Source of the DNA: Nitrospirota bacterium
GTDB lineage: Bacteria > Nitrospirota > Thermodesulfovibrionia > Thermodesulfovibrionales > UBA6898
Length of the DNA stretch: 34,757 bases
Direction: 5' to 3'
Assembly (NCBI GenBank): GCA_016217695.1
Contig: JACRHE010000011.1
Span: forward strand, 1-34,757
The number at the start of each line of letters is the position of its first letter. Within the stretch, counting starts at the first letter, position 1. Made by a program: the position numbers and the translations under genes. Below the pieces are notes generated by a model that saw nothing but the letters and a program-made list of their open reading frames with translations, did no database searches and had not been told where the DNA came from. Positions 1-7,186 of this stretch are shown here, piece after piece.

Positions 1-238
1 ATTTGAGCCGGTTGCTTAGAAACATCTTGCCATAATGTGTCTTCAGATACTTCTCCCGATGCCTGGCGTCCTCCTCGCTCAAACATGCTTCAAAATAAAT
101 AAGCGTCATCGGCAACCGGTGCTTCGTTGACTGAACCTGCCATTTGTTGTGTTGCTCAAATCTTAATTTCAAATCCCTTGTATAGCCTACGTACTTCTTT
201 CCGTCCTTTTCGCTCAGCAACACATAAGTGTAATACAT
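1..238 (-). CDS. GIY-YIG nuclease family protein (partial, runs off left edge)
   Basis: The minus strand is open from an ATG at 238 to the window edge (79 residues seen). The N-terminus reads MYYTYVLLSEKDG, followed by KYVGYT and RFEQHN. The paired YVL and YVG elements match the GIY-YIG fold, and the visible length fits the single-domain YhbQ/UPF0213-type proteins of about 80-100 aa. These are small nuclease-like proteins related to the UvrC N-terminal domain; their cellular role is poorly known. The start is chosen because the motif sits a few residues after it, although no clear Shine-Dalgarno sequence is visible. It lies 29 bp downstream of the stop of the large surface-protein gene on the same strand. 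It could belong to a mobile or repeat-associated class, but that is not shown. Confidence 0.8.
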   Translation of the reverse strand, partial: MYYTYVLLSEKDGKKYVGYTRDLKLRFEQHNKWQVQSTKHRLPMTLIYFEACLSEEDARHREKYLKTHYGKMFLSNRLK

Positions 239-267
239 TTATGTGTTATAAGGGTTTCGAAATTATT

Positions 268-3200
268 TCATGGGGTCCTCGCGCAACGGAAGCCTACAAT
301 GACATACTCTATCCCGGGCTCGCCATATCTGCGACGCGACGTGCGCAGCTCTCCCGGATTGTAGTTCCAGCTGCCGCCGCGAAACACGCGGACGGTATTA
401 TAAGACGGCCCCTGCGGATTATTCTGAGACGTCGCCGAATATGGCCCAAACCAGTCAGCAACCCACTCCCAAACATTACCGCTCATGTCATAGAGCCCAA
501 GTCCGTTCGGCAGTTTCTGGCCAACTGGGTGCCTAGTGTCACCGGAATTTGCACTATACCAGGCATAATTGCCAACCTCCGCCTCGGCGCTCGTTCCTGC
601 CCATTTTTGGCTCTGCCCACCACTTCTTGCAGCATACTCCCATTCTGCTTCTGTGGGGAGCCGTTTGTCGACTGCCTTGCAATAGGCGTCTGCCTGGGAC
701 CATGTAACCTGCTCAACAGGGCAATTGCCGCCGCATGAAGTGAAATATGACGGGTTTGTCCCAGTCACTGCAAGGTATTCAGTCTGTGTCACTTCATATC
801 TGTCGATAGAGAAGCTGCTAAGACAGACCTGATGGACCGGCAGTTCAAAACTACCTCCAACTCCAAAGGTGTCCCCCATCTGGAAGCACCCGGCAGGGAC
901 AGAGACCATGCCGGGTGAGGGAGGAGGAGGCGTGCCACCGCCGCTGCCCTGTGTCATATTATAAGTATAGTGAGCACTCTCGCCGCTCGAAATAGTGCCC
1001 GTTTTCGTCGCCACAAGTTGTTCGCTTCCACCAGCCGGCTTCACATAAACCTTTATCGTGTAGGTAGCTGACGAATAGCCGCAGCTCTCATACCAATGAA
1101 CCCAATATTCATAAGTGCCATTGGACGCTGGTCCCCACCATATTCGCTCCGGCCCTCTTCCGTCATCCCATGAATCTGTCCCACACGCACCTTTATCGTC
1201 ATAATCCATATGTCCGGCCATATTATTAAAATAGATATGCTCTGCCGTTGGACTTATCACATGCAGATCCACATCAGGCCCTTCACCACTGCCACCGAAA
1301 TCCCACGTTAAAACAAAGGATAGTTCGCCTCGCCCGGCAATCACAGGCGGAACATAAGTGCAGGCCTGTGACAGCACTGGGGTCCCGGTGCACCCTGCAG
1401 GGCTGCTCGATAGCATCGTCCTTGTTTGTGTGTTGTCAGACTGGCATGCCCCCCAGTCGCTGTAGGTGTAGGAAGTGCATATTGGCGGTGCAGACGAGTT
1501 TTTCTTCTGCCATGTCGCCGTATATGTAGCCCCCGTATAGTCAGTCACCGGCCCTTGGAGTTCTGTGGGCGATACCAACTTAAAATTATACGACCCAACC
1601 AAGCTGCCATTAGCGTAATACTGATTAACTGTAATCCCAGATGAACTTATAGTGCCCTGAAAAGAATTGCTGTTGCTAATATTCGTATACTTACCTGTAA
1701 ATGTTGTATTGCTTGTTGCCGTCAGCGTGATCTCATAATTATGATCCCATGTCGCAACCCATGTGCCTTGTAAATCATAAGCCGTACACGGCGGCGGCTC
1801 ATAAGTGCAGGCCTGTGATAGCGCTGGGGTCCCGGTGCACCCTGCAGGGCTGCTCGATAGCATCGTCCTTGTTTGTGTGCCGTCAGGCTGGCATGCCCCC
1901 CAGTCGCCGTAGGTGTAAGTACAGGCAGGCGTGGCGGCCGCCTGCGCCAATAGTTTCTCGTAGTTAATGACTGTCGCGCTGAAATCAGCTATTTCCCGAC
2001 CGAGCACATCTACCTTGATGCCGACATCGGAAAAAAGCCCGCCATACAATTTCCACCAGGGCTGGTCGAAAACATCAACATCGAGCCTTAAGCTGCCGTT
2101 AATATTTCCATAAGGACCTGCCAGGCCATATAAAAGAAGTGCCAATTCGCCACCGGCATAGGCCTTTACCTGCAGACTATCCTCCAGCGTAGGGGGAATA
2201 AAATCGAACTCATTGGAAAAGTCAGCTATGGGACTCCAATCTCCGTTACTATACATTACCCCAGTCGTCAGAGTTGCTGTCTGGGTAACGCCAGAGGTCA
2301 CCCCTATCGTAACATTACCCTCCAGACCCGCCACGAGTGAAAGCTCTGGCACTAAAGTCACCGGGCCAACCTGGATTGGAGCAAATCTGTACTTAGCCAA
2401 TTGGAGCTTCTTTTCAAGAACAGGGACCTCAACTTTGGAAGAGACTTCTATATTGAGGTCCTCAGTTACGATATTCTTGAATTGCAGCTTCTTCAACTTG
2501 AACCATTCGATATCAGCCTCAAACAATATATTGAGAGAAAAAGAAAGAGAGCCATTGATTATTACCTGATCATAAAGCGAGTACGGATCACCATCTCTGT
2601 CGTAGACAACAGTATCGTTGAAATCAATGGTGAATAAGTCACCCTCAAGTCCTGCTGCGCTTCTCCTGACGGCTACACCCTCCCGGTGGGCTTGAGAAGA
2701 AGCAACGTCATTGGGCGAGAGCGTTCTACTGAGCAATATCTTCCCGTTCTCGATAGCCTCTTCAATCGTCGCCTGAATGGTCTGCACCATGACCTGGTCG
2801 CCCTGACTTGCCGTGGCTGTCACCTTTCGAAGAGCTCCATTCGGAGTAAGTGAAGTTACGCCTATGTTAATTATGTCGCCCGTCTTCAAGGCCATGATCT
2901 GAGGAGTCGAGCCGCTAAAGGTGAATGTTGAAATGTCAGAAGAAACATTGACGAGCTGTTGCACTGACTGCGCATCCATGATCTTTGTTGTCGGAGGCAG
3001 GCTGACCGTAGCGCCGGATACGATAAAGCTCGTTGCCCAAATATAATAACGATCAAGACTGCCCGCAGGGGTAACTGCAAGGTAGATCTGATACGTGCCC
3101 GGCGGCAGCCCTGAAACCGGTATGTCTCCAAAGATGGATTCTTCAACCGGCCCTGTTATACCCGCCCTCCATGGGGCAAGGCCTTGCGAAATCGTCTGGA

Positions 3201-3528
3201 TGCCGTTGTCTGATCTCAGGAGATAAATGTTATTTGGATCAAGAGCAGGAGCGAATATCGCAAAATAGATGTCGACCGGTCCGCTGAATTGCTCAAGGCC
3301 GACCCTGATGCTCAGCGTGTCACCGCCCTCTGCCACGGTCCCAATGCCGATCGGATTTGCCTCTGCCGCTATTGCGCTTTTCACAGGCGAGTCTGCAGGC
3401 GTCTTTTCATAATAATAAGCGCTTTCAGGCACCGGCATCGCCAAGGCAGTGCCCGGCAAAACTGAAGCTGCAACGATTAACAGTAGAATGAACAGCAACC
3501 CCTCGCTTACAGCAATAATTTTAGACAT
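268..3528 (-). CDS. Large secreted multidomain protein with TSP1-like repeats and C-terminal FGE-sulfatase (SUMF1-like) domain
   Basis: A 1086-aa protein. The ATG at 3528 is chosen because TGGAGGGATC lies just upstream and the next residues (MSKIIAVSEG, then a leucine-rich core ending in ALA) form a signal peptide; a GTG 75 bp further upstream is less likely. Order of parts: an N-terminal beta-rich extracellular region (to about 200), a long unassigned region (about 200-535), two near-identical 39-residue cysteine modules with DWGACQ and TRTM (about 538-576 and 687-725) resembling thrombospondin type 1 modules, a beta-sheet module between them, a YfaP/DUF2135-like domain with DVDLHV (about 733-855), and a formylglycine-generating-enzyme-like domain (about 873-1086) with RLPTEAEWEYAAR and GNVWEW. 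The segment RGGSWNYNPGELR lacks the cysteine pair of true FGE enzymes, so a binding or structural role is more likely. It is probably exported by Sec and surface-exposed or secreted. Confidence 0.85.
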   Translation of the reverse strand: MSKIIAVSEGLLFILLLIVAASVLPGTALAMPVPESAYYYEKTPADSPVKSAIAAEANPIGIGTVAEGGDTLSIRVGLEQFSGPVDIYFAIFAPALDPNNIYLLRSDNGIQTISQGLAPWRAGITGPVEESIFGDIPVSGLPPGTYQIYLAVTPAGSLDRYYIWATSFIVSGATVSLPPTTKIMDAQSVQQLVNVSSDISTFTFSGSTPQIMALKTGDIINIGVTSLTPNGALRKVTATASQGDQVMVQTIQATIEEAIENGKILLSRTLSPNDVASSQAHREGVAVRRSAAGLEGDLFTIDFNDTVVYDRDGDPYSLYDQVIINGSLSFSLNILFEADIEWFKLKKLQFKNIVTEDLNIEVSSKVEVPVLEKKLQLAKYRFAPIQVGPVTLVPELSLVAGLEGNVTIGVTSGVTQTATLTTGVMYSNGDWSPIADFSNEFDFIPPTLEDSLQVKAYAGGELALLLYGLAGPYGNINGSLRLDVDVFDQPWWKLYGGLFSDVGIKVDVLGREIADFSATVINYEKLLAQAAATPACTYTYGDWGACQPDGTQTRTMLSSSPAGCTGTPALSQACTYEPPPCTAYDLQGTWVATWDHNYEITLTATSNTTFTGKYTNISNSNSFQGTISSSGITVNQYYANGSLVGSYNFKLVSPTELQGPVTDYTGATYTATWQKKNSSAPPICTSYTYSDWGACQSDNTQTRTMLSSSPAGCTGTPVLSQACTYVPPVIAGRGELSFVLTWDFGGSGEGPDVDLHVISPTAEHIYFNNMAGHMDYDDKGACGTDSWDDGRGPERIWWGPASNGTYEYWVHWYESCGYSSATYTIKVYVKPAGGSEQLVATKTGTISSGESAHYTYNMTQGSGGGTPPPPSPGMVSVPAGCFQMGDTFGVGGSFELPVHQVCLSSFSIDRYEVTQTEYLAVTGTNPSYFTSCGGNCPVEQVTWSQADAYCKAVDKRLPTEAEWEYAARSGGQSQKWAGTSAEAEVGNYAWYSANSGDTRHPVGQKLPNGLGLYDMSGNVWEWVADWFGPYSATSQNNPQGPSYNTVRVFRGGSWNYNPGELRTSRRRYGEPGIEYVIVGFRCARTP
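1354..1470 (-). repeat. Intragenic 117-bp repeat, copy 1 (encodes TSP1-like module)
   Basis: This 117-bp block is nearly identical to 1801-1917 (about six differences by eye). Both encode a cysteine-rich module with DWGACQ, TQTRTM and QACTY. High DNA identity in a coding repeat suggests a recent duplication or ongoing gene conversion. Recombination between the copies would delete 447 bp, which is 149 codons and in frame. Confidence 0.9.
1801..1917 (-). repeat. Intragenic 117-bp repeat, copy 2 (encodes TSP1-like module)
   Basis: Partner of 1354-1470. The segment between the copies (1471-1800) encodes an unassigned beta-rich module of about 110 residues. The offset of 447 bp is a multiple of three, so copy-number change would keep the reading frame. 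Confidence 0.9.
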
Positions 3529-3612
3529 ATGATCCCTCCATGAAGAACCCTGGGCAGAAGCCACAGGGCATCTATTATTTGAATGTTTATTTTTTAGTGT
3601 CACTGAAGCGAA

Positions 3613-3658
3613 ATATCCCCCTCACCCTAACACTCTCCCCGACGGGGCGAGGGAATAT
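3613..3658. repeat. GC-rich palindromic element in the leader
   Basis: An inverted repeat with ends ATATCCCCCTC and GAGGGAATAT (one position offset and one mismatch) and an inner CTCCCC-GA-CGGGG hairpin. It resembles the widespread dispersed palindromes built from CCCTCACCCTAA-type arms. It lies in the untranslated leader of the large surface-protein gene. It is distinct from the AAATC-bounded family at 5641, 12427 and 14498. Confidence 0.5.
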
Positions 3659-3773
3659 AAAACCTTCCGGGCTGCTCCCGGACAAGGCCGGGACAAGAGT
3701 CTGAATGACGACAAAAGGATTGGGATCTACTGAGAAATATGAGAAGAAAAAAGGATGGCTATTAAGACTTAAT

Positions 3774-3819
<46 letters not shown>

Positions 3820-3878
3820 CAAGATTTGATCCACAAGAATCTAACACCTCCTGATGAAAACGCGCTGCAAGTACCGTC

Positions 3879-3907
3879 ATTATTTAGGTTTCCATTTATT
3901 TTGTCAA
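3879..3907 (-). promoter_or_regulatory. Predicted sigma70 promoter for the large surface-protein gene
   Basis: On the minus strand a perfect TTGACA (3902-3907) is followed after 17 bp by AATAAT (3879-3884). Transcription would begin near 3872 and give a leader of about 340 nt that contains the TCTG tract and the palindrome at 3613-3658. An ATG at 3880 overlaps the -10 box and so would not be in the transcript. Confidence 0.6.
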
Positions 3908-3947
3908 GGCAAACGAACCGCCTTGAGTAGCGTCATCCCTTTCGTGC

Positions 3948-3977
3948 TTACACGCCATCTGTATCCTGGGTTATAAT
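3948..3977 (+). promoter_or_regulatory. Weak candidate promoter for the small FGE-like gene
   Basis: A perfect TATAAT at 3972-3977 lies 45 bp upstream of the ATG at 4022. The only -35 candidate at proper distance (TTACAC at 3948-3953, 18-bp spacer) is poor, so only the -10 element is well supported. Confidence 0.35.
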
Positions 3978-4021
3978 GTACCGGAAATAGTACGGGACAT
4001 GAGATTGACAGGAGGAAGTAA

Positions 4022-4789
4022 ATGCATATAATTCTACTGGTTTTATACGCCATGCTTGCAGTTGCAGCGCCTGCATCTGCTGAGACTCAGCAGGCAGTGA
4101 CCGGCAAAGACAGGTCAGAGCTTGTGCTCGTGCCTGAAGGCGAATTCATTATAGGGCTGCCTGACGGAGAGCCGGGCAGTGAAGAAAATCCCCTTCGGAA
4201 GATCTATCTGAAGGGCTTTTATATTGATAAATACGAGGTGACGAACGTCAGGTACCAGGCCTGCGTCTCTGCAGGAGCATGCACGGATCCGTCCCTCATC
4301 ATTGATTATGCAAAGGCCTTTTATGAAGACGGCAAGGACTGGTATAAGGACCCTAAAATGGGCGACTATCCTGTTGTCGGACTCACCTGGCGGCAGGCAG
4401 GGATATACTGCAAATGGGCAGGGAAAAGACTGCCCACTGCTTCTGAATGGGAAAAGGCCGCAAGAGGAACAGACGCCAGGGCATATCCCTGGGGAAATAC
4501 ATGGGATGGCAGAAAGGCCAACTGGGACGACAGCGGAAAGAGCGACGGCTTTATAAAGATCGCGTCTGTTGGCAGTTTCCCTCAGGGAGCATCTCCTTGC
4601 GGAGCTGAGGATATGGCCGGAAATGTCAGGGAGTGGGTGGATGACGCCGTACTTAAGGGTGGTTCATGGTACAGCGATCCGATCAGCCTGCGCGCAGGAG
4701 ATCCGGGTCATGAATATATGGTTGAGAGAGACGATGACATGGGTTTCAGATGCGCCATGGACGTGCGCCTTTCACCTGAACCCAGATAA
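4022..4789 (+). CDS. Secreted formylglycine-enzyme-like (SUMF1-type) domain protein
   Basis: 255 aa with an N-terminal signal peptide (hydrophobic core ending APASA, residues 1-20) followed by a single FGE-sulfatase domain: LVPEGEFIIG, the FYIDKYEVTN block, RLPTASEWEKAARG, AYPWGN, DMAGNVREW and LKGGSWYSD near the end. The start is supported by AGGAGG seven bases upstream of ATG. As in the neighbouring large protein, the segment after GGSW has no cysteine pair, so oxygen-dependent formylglycine formation is not expected. It is probably a periplasmic or secreted sugar- or protein-binding member of the fold. It is transcribed away from the 1086-aa protein, which carries the same domain, so the two may be co-regulated paralogues. 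Confidence 0.85.
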   Translation: MHIILLVLYAMLAVAAPASAETQQAVTGKDRSELVLVPEGEFIIGLPDGEPGSEENPLRKIYLKGFYIDKYEVTNVRYQACVSAGACTDPSLIIDYAKAFYEDGKDWYKDPKMGDYPVVGLTWRQAGIYCKWAGKRLPTASEWEKAARGTDARAYPWGNTWDGRKANWDDSGKSDGFIKIASVGSFPQGASPCGAEDMAGNVREWVDDAVLKGGSWYSDPISLRAGDPGHEYMVERDDDMGFRCAMDVRLSPEPR

Positions 4790-4871
4790 GCCTATGAACA
4801 GCAGTTGGAAGAGTTGGCTTGAGCGACTTGGCTCTCCTTTCGTTGCGATTCTTGGCAAAATGGAGCGTTAA

Positions 4872-4915
4872 ACAGCCGTGACTGTCTGAACCCGGAGGGT
4901 GAGTTTCACGGCTGT
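4872..4915. other. Perfect 10-bp stem-loop in convergent intergenic region
   Basis: ACAGCCGTGA (4872-4881) pairs perfectly with TCACGGCTGT (4906-4915) around a 24-nt loop that has its own small ACCC-GGA-GGGT hairpin. It lies between the ends of two convergent genes (4789 and 4998). There is no T-run on either side, so it is not a standard intrinsic terminator. It may be a transcript-end structure or a repeat remnant. The rest of 4790-4997 shows nothing else I can support. Confidence 0.4.
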
Positions 4916-4997
4916 AGCGGAATGAGCTTAGAACCGCAGAAAGAGAGCCTTTTAAGCGAAAGACAGCTTTTTCAACTGCCGAAGATAAGTAAATCTC

Positions 4998-5516
4998 TTA
5001 CTTCAGTCTCTCCCCGGAAAGGTGCAGATGGTCTGTCTCCACCTCTACCAGCGCATCAAATATCTGCCTCACCCGATCATTTGCTGACTCGGCAGCTGCC
5101 TTGCGGTAAAAACCGATAGCTCTCGTCTCCCGTTCATGGGAGCCCTGAAGGTTCTCCCTGTTCTTCACAAAGCAGGCATCATTGCCGGCAGATATGGAGT
5201 CGAGCTTCAGGATCTTTCTCCAGATGCCTGCATGTTCCTGCTCCACCTTTCCCAAAGCCTTGAACAACAACTTTCCCTCGGCATCGTCAGTCTTTCCTGC
5301 AGCGCAGAAATAAAAGGCTGCATTGCTGATCTCCAGCTGCAGTGCCCTTTCCACATTCGCCTTGTCCTGTTCGTTCAGCTCTACGTCAAAGTTGGCCTTT
5401 GCCTCCCTTGCCTCTTTGATATGTCTTCTGTGCGCTCCGCAAAAAGGGCAGTTATCAGGCGGGGTCTCACCTATGTAAGGGTCTCCGCAAATCTCACATC
5501 TCCAAAGCTTAGCCAT
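4998..5516 (-). CDS. Rubrerythrin with N-terminal rubredoxin domain (reverse-type)
   Basis: 172 aa. The rubredoxin-like knuckles come first (C7-x2-C10 and C23-x2-C26). A four-helix ferritin-like domain with the di-iron ligand pattern follows: LEISNAAFYF (E62), VEQEHAG (E94, H95), HERETRAIGFY (around E130) and VEVETDHLH (E160, H163). Classic rubrerythrin has the rubredoxin domain at the C-terminus; this order is that of reverse rubrerythrins, which reduce hydrogen peroxide in anaerobes. The start has GAGGAGAAT six bases upstream. It is monocistronic by spacing, and its upstream region carries a possible PerR-like box. Electron donors are not in the window. Confidence 0.88.
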   Translation of the reverse strand: MAKLWRCEICGDPYIGETPPDNCPFCGAHRRHIKEAREAKANFDVELNEQDKANVERALQLEISNAAFYFCAAGKTDDAEGKLLFKALGKVEQEHAGIWRKILKLDSISAGNDACFVKNRENLQGSHERETRAIGFYRKAAAESANDRVRQIFDALVEVETDHLHLSGERLK

Positions 5517-5531
5517 AATATTCTCCTCAAT

Positions 5532-5567
5532 TAAGATTTATTATAACGAGACTTCCATGACTTGGAA
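5532..5567 (-). promoter_or_regulatory. Rubrerythrin promoter with possible PerR-like box and inverted repeat
   Basis: On the minus strand TATAAT (5540-5545) is a clear -10 element about 25 bp before the ATG. The 15 bp at 5532-5546 (TTATAATAAATCTTA) match the PerR consensus TTATAATNATTATAA at about 11-12 of 15 positions. TTCCA-N5-TGGAA (5553-5567) is a perfect inverted repeat between the -10 and the place where a -35 would be. Peroxide-responsive control would suit a rubrerythrin, but no regulator gene is present here, so this is inference. Confidence 0.4.
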
Positions 5568-5640
5568 CATTGTAGCAAATGATACGGAACTCGACAACGA
5601 TAACAGAATCATTGAGAATCACAAGTTTGAATTTCAATCA

Positions 5641-5710
5641 AAAAATCTCCCCTCTTTGCCTAAGAGGGGAACAGCCCTCCCTTTGGCAAAGGGAGGATAG
5701 GAGGGATTTT
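5641..5710. repeat. AAATC/GATTT palindromic element, copy A
   Basis: A 70-bp element with ends AAAAATCTCCCC and GGGATTTT, containing two inner hairpins: CCCCTCTT/AAGAGGGG and CCTCCCTTTG/CAAAGGGAGG. It is almost the same as 12427-12503 and related to 14498-14545. It lies between the rubrerythrin promoter and the stop of the radical SAM gene. Confidence 0.8.
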
Positions 5711-5749
5711 ACAAAGTAATGTTGCCATCATCAGGACACTGTTAAAAAA

Positions 5750-7186
5750 TCAACTTCTCTTGAAAAGCCCGCTTCTGGCAAATATCCAGAAGAGGCTTCT
5801 TATGCTTTTTGCGGCCACCATAAAGTCATGCGGGGTCCTGAGATCAAGGAGCTTTTTCAGGATAAATGAAGGCCTCGCGTAGAATCTCCGGAATGCTATC
5901 TGTCTGAGCCTGAAGATATCGTCGCGCGTCATGGTATAGGGAATAAATGCAGCGCCCTGATATGTAAAATCCGTAAGCTCGCCGGAGATTGTGCCGTACT
6001 CATCGAGATGGTCATAAAGATACGTACCGGGAAAAGGTGTGATGGCATGGAAGTTCGCCATATCAGGGTTCAGGTCTAAGGCGAAGTCTATGGTCTGAAG
6101 CCCTTCCTCAAAGGTCTCACCCGGAATGCCGAACATGAAAGGGGTGCTGACCTTAAGTCCGACGTCCTTCGCTGCCTGCACAGCCTTTCTGATCTGATCA
6201 GGGGTTGTTCCTTTTCTGACGGCATTGAGATTCTTCTGCACGCCGCTCTCAGCCCCGAAAAGTATTGCCCAGCAGCCTGCATCCCTGAACGCCTGAAGCA
6301 GCGGCTTGTCCACCTGATTGACGCATGCTGAGGCAAACCATGTAAAATCAAGCCTCCTTGCCTTTATCTCCTTTGCGATCTGCATGGCCCTTTCGTAGTC
6401 GGCCGCAAGGGTGTCGTCGATGAACTTAATCTCCCGGTAGCCCTGCCTGATGCAATGCTCGATCTCAGCCATGACACTTTCAACGCTTCTGAACCTGATA
6501 CCGCTCTTTCGCTCCTTATCTATCTGGAAGCAGTAAATGCATCTCCTGTTGCAGCCGCGGGAGGTCATCAGAACGGCTACGGGTTTTCTCCGGTACGTAG
6601 CCGGCGGTGGGATATAGAGGTTCGCGTCTCCCAACAGTTCCCTTGCAGGAAAGGGAAGGGCATCGAGGTCTTCAATAAGGGGTCTCGGCGGATTCTTGAG
6701 AATTCTTCCGCCTTCATGGCAGACCGTGCCCAAAACTCCTTCGAGGTTTCTGCCGTCCCGGAGTCTCTCCAGAATCTCAAGAACCGTAAACTCCCCCTCG
6801 CCAGTGACAATAGCATCAATAGAATCCCTCGCATCCTCAAGACATTGCTCCTGCATTGCAATGGGATAAGGCCCGCCTACACAAATAAAGACATGCCGCC
6901 CCGAAATCCTTCTGATATCAACAGCGGTCTTTTTTGCTTTTTGCCATCCGAAGGTCGTTGCATAAAGACCCACGAATTCAGGATCGAAACGTTTCACTTC
7001 ATTGAGTATCGCCTCATGGGTTGTGAAGGCCCCATTGATGAAGATAACTTCATGGCCGGCCTGCCGGAGCACAGAGGCAACATAGAGAGTCCCGAGAGGC
7101 TGCCAGTAGTTTATCTGGGAACTTGCGGTCTTTGAGGAGAATATCTCTTCAGGAACCCAGGAGGGTATGACTAATGCGCATCGCAT
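5750..7186 (-). CDS. B12-binding-domain radical SAM protein (class B type), substrate unknown
   Basis: 478 aa. Residues about 1-165 form a Rossmann-like cobalamin-binding domain (LGTLYVASVLRQAGHEV, VGLYATTFGW, VTGEGEFTVLEILE). A radical SAM domain follows with the iron-sulfur motif CNRRCIYC (C-x3-C-x2-C) after VLMTSRG, and later AESGVQKNL and GIPGETFEEG. The last about 90 residues are a helical tail common in this class. Such enzymes methylate or rearrange lipids, tetrapyrroles or antibiotics; the substrate cannot be read from sequence. Its start overlaps the end of the FAD oxidoreductase gene by 16 bp, which suggests coupled translation and a shared pathway. Confidence 0.85.
   Translation of the reverse strand: MRCALVIPSWVPEEIFSSKTASSQINYWQPLGTLYVASVLRQAGHEVIFINGAFTTHEAILNEVKRFDPEFVGLYATTFGWQKAKKTAVDIRRISGRHVFICVGGPYPIAMQEQCLEDARDSIDAIVTGEGEFTVLEILERLRDGRNLEGVLGTVCHEGGRILKNPPRPLIEDLDALPFPARELLGDANLYIPPPATYRRKPVAVLMTSRGCNRRCIYCFQIDKERKSGIRFRSVESVMAEIEHCIRQGYREIKFIDDTLAADYERAMQIAKEIKARRLDFTWFASACVNQVDKPLLQAFRDAGCWAILFGAESGVQKNLNAVRKGTTPDQIRKAVQAAKDVGLKVSTPFMFGIPGETFEEGLQTIDFALDLNPDMANFHAITPFPGTYLYDHLDEYGTISGELTDFTYQGAAFIPYTMTRDDIFRLRQIAFRRFYARPSFILKKLLDLRTPHDFMVAAKSIRSLFWIFARSGLFKRS

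Noticed and set aside
3529-3603. GTG start for the large surface protein at 3603
   Set aside because: It puts 25 polar residues before a clean signal peptide, while the ATG at 3528 has a strong ribosome site.
4790-4875. Possible integron attC site (GCGTTAAAC-like core)
   Set aside because: No matching RYYYAAC core with complementary L arms was found upstream, and the flanks do not form an attC hairpin.
6455-7135. 226-aa plus-strand ORF opposite the radical SAM gene
   Set aside because: Shadow of the real minus-strand gene; no ribosome site, no domain.
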